Assembly: GCA_910574865.1 (NCBI GenBank)
Contig: CAJTDN010000014.1
Span: 1,264-65,263 of the forward strand
Direction of reading: 5' to 3'
DNA length: 64,000 nt
From: Lachnospiraceae bacterium
Lineage (GTDB): Bacteria; Bacillota; Clostridia; Lachnospirales; Lachnospiraceae
Part shown: piece by piece, positions 59,867 to 64,000 of the stretch
Layout of the letters: the number at the start of each line of letters is the position of its first letter
How positions within the stretch are numbered: the first letter of the stretch is position 1
The notes under the pieces: generated by a model
Seen by the model: the letters and a program-made list of their open reading frames with translations, nothing else
The model's database searches: none
What the model was told of the DNA's origin: nothing
Position numbers and translations under genes: made by a program

Positions 59867-62049
59867 AAGAGGGCATTTTTTTAGGAAAGCGTTATGAGAT
59901 TTTGGAGCGCGTCGGTGCGGGGGGCATGGCTGACGTATATAAAAGCAAGGACCATAAGTTGAACCGCTTTGTGGCGGTGAAGGTGTTGAAGAGTGATTAT
60001 CGTAATGACGAGGTGTTCATACAGAAGTTCGTGAGCGAAGCCCAGGCGGCGGCAGGGCTGATGCACCCGAACGTGGTCAACGTTTACGACGTAGGTCAGG
60101 ATCGGGGGCTCTACTACATGGTCATGGAGCTTGTCGAGGGCATCACGCTGAAGGATTATATTGAGAAGAAGGAGCGGTTGTCCGCGAAGGAGACGATCAG
60201 CATCGCGATTCAGATGATGACGGGTATCCAGGCGGCGCACAAGCACCATATCATCCACCGGGACATCAAGCCGCAAAACATCATCATTTCGCATGACGGC
60301 AAGGTCAAGGTGACGGATTTTGGCATTGCCCGGGCGACCACGTCGACGAGTACCATCAGCACGAACGTGATGGGGTCGGTGCATTACACGTCGCCGGAGC
60401 AGGCGCGTGGCAGCGCCGTGGACGAGAAGAGCGACATTTATTCCGCCGGCATCACGATGTACGAGATGGTTACCGGGCACGTTCCCTTCGACGGTGATTC
60501 CACGGTGACGGTGGCCGTCAAGCACTTGAAGGAGGCGATGCGTCCGCCTTCCGAGGAGGTGCCGGACGTTCCGCATAGCCTGGAATGCATTATTTTGAAA
60601 TGTACGCAGAAGAACACGGAGGACCGTTACCAGGATTGCCAGGAGGTCATTACCGACCTGAAGCATTCCCTCGTCGATCCGGACGGTGATTTCGTGGCCA
60701 TGGGGGCGGCAGTCAAGCGCCGTCCATTGCAGGACACGGAGACGGTGTTGATGTCTGAGGACGAGGTGGAGCGGCTCAAGAGGATGGGCGCGAAATCGCG
60801 GGACGATTATGAAGCGCCGCGCAGGAATCCGCGGGAGAGGGCGCGTGTCCGTGATTATGACGAGGATGATTACGGGGATGGGGATGAATACGACGAGGAC
60901 GATTATGACGGGGACGACGGCTACGGGGACGATTATGACGAAGATGCCCGCAGGCGGGAGAGGCGCAGGCAGGAAGAGCGAAGAAGGAATTCCCGCAGGA
61001 AACAGGAGGATGCCACCCAGAAGATTCTGGTGAGGACGGCCATCGGCGTGGGGGCCGCGGTCGTGGTGCTCGTCATGGTTTTGTTCGCGACACAGCTGTT
61101 TGGTGATTCCGGCGAGAAGGAGCCGCAGGCCAAGACCGAAGTGGATGAAAAGGTGCCGGTACCCGACCTCCTCGGCATGACAGAAGCACAGGCCAGGAAG
61201 GCCTTGAACGACAAGAACCTTGGTTATGACGTGTCCGAACGCAAGCCTTCCGACAGGTATAAGGAAGGCCAGATCATGGAGCAGAGCGTGGATGCTAACA
61301 AGAAGGTTGACAAGAACACGACGATTGAAGTGGTGGTAAGTACCGGGGAAGAAATCAAGATGGCGTTCGTCCCCAACGTGGTCGGGAAGACGGAGGAAGA
61401 GGCGGAAAAGCTCTTGAAGGAGAAAAACCTGAAAGTCGACGCGGAGGCGAAGTATGACGATTATGTCGAGGCCGGCAAGGTGATAGAGTCGGATCCGGTT
61501 GAGGGTACCAAGGTCAAGGAAGGCACGCTTGTAAAGATTTACGTCAGCCTTGGCACGGAAAACGTGGAGGTGCCATCCGTGGAGGGCAGGAGCCTGGATG
61601 ACGCGAGAAGAATTTTAGGCGATTCTGGCTTCAACGTCAGCACGAGGGAGGAAAACCATGACACGGTCGCGGAGGGCATGGTGATTAGGCAGTCTCCGGG
61701 AGCCGGTACGCGGATGGCGAAGGGCAGCACGGTCGAGTTGACCATAAGCTTGGGAAAGAAGACCGAGTATGCGGAAGTGCCTTCGCTTTACAAGATGACC
61801 GAAGACCAGGCGAGGCAGGCATTGGAAGCGCGCGGCCTGAAATTGGGGACGGTCACGTCCCAGCCGTCGGACAATGGCGAGGAGGCCGGCCTCGTGATTG
61901 AGCAGGAGTATGCGAGTGGGAGCCAGTTGGAGAAAGGCTCTTCCGTGTGGGTCATCCTTAGTTCGGGACCGAGGCCGGATGCGCCGCAGGAAGACCCGGG
62001 GAATTCGGATGATTCAGAAAAGACGGACGGGACGGATCCGAAAGAATAG
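59860..62049 (+). CDS. prkC: PASTA-domain Ser/Thr protein kinase PrkC
   Basis: A 729-residue membrane kinase that senses peptidoglycan fragments. The kinase domain (about 1-275) has GAGGMADVYKSKD, HRDIKPQNIIISHDGKVKVT and the DFGIA loop. A strongly charged juxtamembrane region (about 300-385) has long Asp/Glu/Tyr runs then Arg runs (YDEDDYGDGDEYDEDD). One TM helix is at about 392-413. Four extracellular PASTA domains start near residues 430, 501, 569 and 637, ending in an acidic tail. It likely controls cell division, wall synthesis and the downstream rsgA operon. Confidence 0.95.
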   Translation: MLKEGIFLGKRYEILERVGAGGMADVYKSKDHKLNRFVAVKVLKSDYRNDEVFIQKFVSEAQAAAGLMHPNVVNVYDVGQDRGLYYMVMELVEGITLKDYIEKKERLSAKETISIAIQMMTGIQAAHKHHIIHRDIKPQNIIISHDGKVKVTDFGIARATTSTSTISTNVMGSVHYTSPEQARGSAVDEKSDIYSAGITMYEMVTGHVPFDGDSTVTVAVKHLKEAMRPPSEEVPDVPHSLECIILKCTQKNTEDRYQDCQEVITDLKHSLVDPDGDFVAMGAAVKRRPLQDTETVLMSEDEVERLKRMGAKSRDDYEAPRRNPRERARVRDYDEDDYGDGDEYDEDDYDGDDGYGDDYDEDARRRERRRQEERRRNSRRKQEDATQKILVRTAIGVGAAVVVLVMVLFATQLFGDSGEKEPQAKTEVDEKVPVPDLLGMTEAQARKALNDKNLGYDVSERKPSDRYKEGQIMEQSVDANKKVDKNTTIEVVVSTGEEIKMAFVPNVVGKTEEEAEKLLKEKNLKVDAEAKYDDYVEAGKVIESDPVEGTKVKEGTLVKIYVSLGTENVEVPSVEGRSLDDARRILGDSGFNVSTREENHDTVAEGMVIRQSPGAGTRMAKGSTVELTISLGKKTEYAEVPSLYKMTEDQARQALEARGLKLGTVTSQPSDNGEEAGLVIEQEYASGSQLEKGSSVWVILSSGPRPDAPQEDPGNSDDSEKTDGTDPKE

Positions 62050-62114
62050 TTACAAACTGCCACGTTGGCGGGGTGGTTGGCCAGGTGATTTATGAAAACG
62101 GAGAGTAGGCTTTC

Positions 62115-62993
62115 ATGCGGGGAAAGATTATAAAGGGCATTGCCGGATTCTACTACGTGGATGTGGTGGAATCCGGTCTTTATGAATGTAAGGCGCGGGG
62201 AGTGTTCCGCAAGGAAAAGATGAAGCCGCTGGTGGGCGACGTGGTGGAGATGGAAGTCCTCGACGAGGCGGAAAAGACGGGAAACATCGTGGCGGTGCTG
62301 CCACGCAAAAACGAGCTGGTTCGCCCGGCCGTGGCCAACGTCGACCAGGCTTTGGTCGTGTTCGCGGTGACGGAGCCAAAGCCGCATTTTAATCTGCTTG
62401 ACCGTTTTCTCGTGATGATGGAACAAAAGGAAATTCCGGTGGTGCTCTGTTTTAATAAGGAGGACATCGCCACGGGGGCGCAGGCGGAAGAGCTGGCGAA
62501 GGTTTACCAGGCTTGTGGATACCCGCTTGTGTTTACCAGCGCAAAGCAGAAAGTGAACATAGAAAGTATAAAGTTGCTTTTGAAAGGAAAAACGACAGTG
62601 ATTGCCGGGCCTTCCGGCGTGGGGAAGTCTTCCTTGATTAATTTGCTGCAACCGGCCGTGCAGATGGAGACGGGCGACATCAGTAAAAAGATTGCCCGCG
62701 GGAAGCACACGACGCGGCATTCGGAACTGATTGCCATAGACGGGGAATCTTATATCATGGACACGCCGGGCTTTAGCTCCTTGTACACCCGGGAGATGGA
62801 AAAAGGGGAATTGAAACGCTATTTTCGCGAGTTTGCGGCCTTTGAGGGGCATTGCCGTTTCCAGGGGTGCGTGCATTTGAACGAACCGGGTTGTGCGGTG
62901 AAAGAGGCCGTGGGGGACGGGATGATTCACAAGATACGTTACCGTGATTATCAGGAAATATACGCGGAGCTACAAGACAGGAAAAAGTATTAA
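62115..62993 (+). CDS. rsgA: Ribosome small-subunit GTPase RsgA
   Basis: A 292-residue circularly permuted GTPase assisting 30S maturation. After an OB domain come the G4 motif NKEDIA, the P-loop GPSGVGKSSLIN, G2 HTTRHSELI and G3 DTPGF in permuted order. The C-terminal zinc site is GHCRFQGCVHLNEPGCAVKE. The prpC-prkC-rsgA-rpe-thiN order is the classic Firmicutes cluster. ACGGAGAG precedes the ATG. Confidence 0.95.
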   Translation: MRGKIIKGIAGFYYVDVVESGLYECKARGVFRKEKMKPLVGDVVEMEVLDEAEKTGNIVAVLPRKNELVRPAVANVDQALVVFAVTEPKPHFNLLDRFLVMMEQKEIPVVLCFNKEDIATGAQAEELAKVYQACGYPLVFTSAKQKVNIESIKLLLKGKTTVIAGPSGVGKSSLINLLQPAVQMETGDISKKIARGKHTTRHSELIAIDGESYIMDTPGFSSLYTREMEKGELKRYFREFAAFEGHCRFQGCVHLNEPGCAVKEAVGDGMIHKIRYRDYQEIYAELQDRKKY

Positions 62994-63071
62994 AAGCTGA
63001 AAGACGCGGGGCGGAAGCGGGGAAGAGGAACGTATGGGATGGACGAAGCAACTGGAAAGAGGGATTGGGAG

Positions 63072-63731
63072 ATGAAGAGAATCTTGTCACCGTCGATTTT
63101 GGCGGCAGATTTTAAGGTACTGGGGGAACAAATCAGGATTTGCGAGGAAAATGGCGCCGGGTATTTGCATTTTGACGTGATGGACGGCGTGTTCGTGCCG
63201 AGCATTTCTTTCGGGCTGCCCGTGCTGGAGTCGCTCAAGGGGGCGACGAATCTTACATTGGACGTGCACTTGATGATTGCGGAGCCGATTCGTTACGTCG
63301 AGGAATTTGCAAGGGCGGGGGCGGACATTTTGACGGTTCATTATGAGGCGTGTAAAAATTTGCAGGAGACGCTGGATATGATTCACGCTTGTGGCGTGAA
63401 GGCGGGCGTCGTCATCAATCCGGCGACCGGCGTGGAAGTGCTGCGGCCTTACCTACACCAGGCCGAGATGTTCCTCTTAATGTCGGTGGAGCCGGGGTTC
63501 GGCGGACAAGCGTTCATCCCGCATTCCTTTGATAAAATACGCACGTTGCGCGAGATGCTTGACGCGCGCGGGCTTGAGGCGGACATCGAGGTGGACGGCG
63601 GCATTTGCCATGCAAACGTGGGGGCGGTGCTCGGCGCGGGGGCAAACGTGATTGTCAGCGGGTCCACGATATTTCATGGGGACATCGCGAAGAACGTCTC
63701 GGGATACCTGGAACGGTTTCGGGAAGCGTGA
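63072..63731 (+). CDS. rpe: Ribulose-phosphate 3-epimerase
   Basis: A 219-residue TIM-barrel enzyme of the pentose-phosphate pathway. ILSPSILAADFKVLGEQIRI, HFDVMDGVFVPSISFGLPV, LDVHLMI, MSVEPGFGGQAFIPHSFDKI and VDGGICHANVGAVLGAGANV carry the metal ligands and catalytic aspartates. The ATG at 63072 gives the usual N-terminus; an in-frame ATG at 63039 would add 11 unrelated residues. It sits between rsgA and thiN. Confidence 0.93.
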   Translation: MKRILSPSILAADFKVLGEQIRICEENGAGYLHFDVMDGVFVPSISFGLPVLESLKGATNLTLDVHLMIAEPIRYVEEFARAGADILTVHYEACKNLQETLDMIHACGVKAGVVINPATGVEVLRPYLHQAEMFLLMSVEPGFGGQAFIPHSFDKIRTLREMLDARGLEADIEVDGGICHANVGAVLGAGANVIVSGSTIFHGDIAKNVSGYLERFREA

Positions 63732-63825
63732 GGGTCATTACGGTGTTTTTTGCAAGCGGCGAAGCGGGCGGGGCATGCCATGTGCACGTGTGCCGTGGGT
63801 AATAGAGCATGGGGGGGCTGCGGAG

Positions 63826-64000
63826 ATGGCAATGGACAAGTATACGGTGATAGTGAGCGGCGGGGCGCTTGACGAGGATTTTGCCCTGCGGGTTTTGGGT
63901 GACGGGCATACTGAATTTATCATTGCGGCGGACGGCGGGCTTTTGTTTTTGTATAATCATGGCATCAAGCCCGATTACATCGTCGGTGATTTTGACAGCG
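63826..64000 (+). CDS. thiN: Thiamine pyrophosphokinase, 5' part (runs off the window)
   Basis: The first 58 codons read YTVIVSGGALDEDFALRVL, then FIIAADGGLLFLYNHGIKPD and YIVGDFDS, the N-terminal substrate-binding domain of thiamine diphosphokinases, which convert thiamine to thiamine diphosphate. Thiamine diphosphate is the cofactor of the split transketolase at 39836-41811. ATG at 63826 or 63832 may start it. The 3' part is outside the window. Confidence 0.85.
   Translation, partial: MAMDKYTVIVSGGALDEDFALRVLGDGHTEFIIAADGGLLFLYNHGIKPDYIVGDFDS

Overview
The window looks like a moderately GC-rich Firmicute of the class Clostridia, most like a gut Lachnospiraceae. This rests on the ICE type, the MurE with a DNPR motif (meso-diaminopimelate cell wall), the PrkC/PrpC pair, split transketolase, 2-hydroxyacyl-CoA dehydratase homologues and Clostridia-type small toxins. 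The assignment is by family content only, not by a marker-gene comparison.

Region 1 (1 to about 20,000) is the mobilisation, cargo and recombination end of a Tn1549-like integrative conjugative element. It starts inside a giant SNF2-type helicase gene that carries an in-frame amber stop. Then come a DUF3848/DUF3849 protein, MobC, an AbiEi/AbiEii type IV toxin-antitoxin operon with a palindromic operator, a MOBP relaxase and an oriT-like hairpin region. The cargo is a two-component system, an AT-rich alpha/beta hydrolase, two FtsX-type permeases and an ABC ATPase. The regulator gene and the transporter operon share the same 11-bp direct repeats just upstream of their -10 boxes. The element's control and recombination module follows: sigma-70-like factor, XRE repressor with a 14-bp inverted-repeat operator pair, excisionase and two tandem tyrosine recombinases.

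Region 2 (about 20,000 to 24,450) is a scrap zone. It holds a probable type III toxin-antitoxin locus whose toxin is broken by a 279-bp MITE-like element and a poly-T frameshift, two degenerate transposase fragments, an apparently intact type I toxin/antisense RNA locus, a serine recombinase fragment and a run of four hairpins.

Region 3 (24,454 to 45,000) is metabolic. It has pgi, an ArsC-like reductase, and an operon of two 2-hydroxyacyl-CoA dehydratase homologues, a tiny membrane protein, a HypA-like zinc protein and a 931-residue iron-sulfur flavoprotein; this operon is my best candidate for an undescribed redox system. On the minus strand follow a flippase-like membrane protein, a possible permuted papain-like protein, a GT2 glycosyltransferase and a LacI regulator. 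A sugar operon (isomerase, split transketolase, FGGY kinase) is divergent from the LacI gene. Then comes an acetyltransferase/TetR pair with two operator palindromes. A second copy of the 279-bp MITE-like element abuts a HicB remnant at about 45,000.

Region 4 (45,554 to 64,000) is a conserved housekeeping run: clpB, dinB, a VanZ-like gene (minus), murE, priA, def, fmt, a YugP-type protease, rsmB, rlmN, prpC, prkC, rsgA, rpe and the start of thiN. Several genes in regions 3 and 4 carry unusual low-complexity or tandem-repeat expansions (transketolase tail, FGGY kinase, PriA, Fmt, and a 40-bp repeat at the end of clpB).
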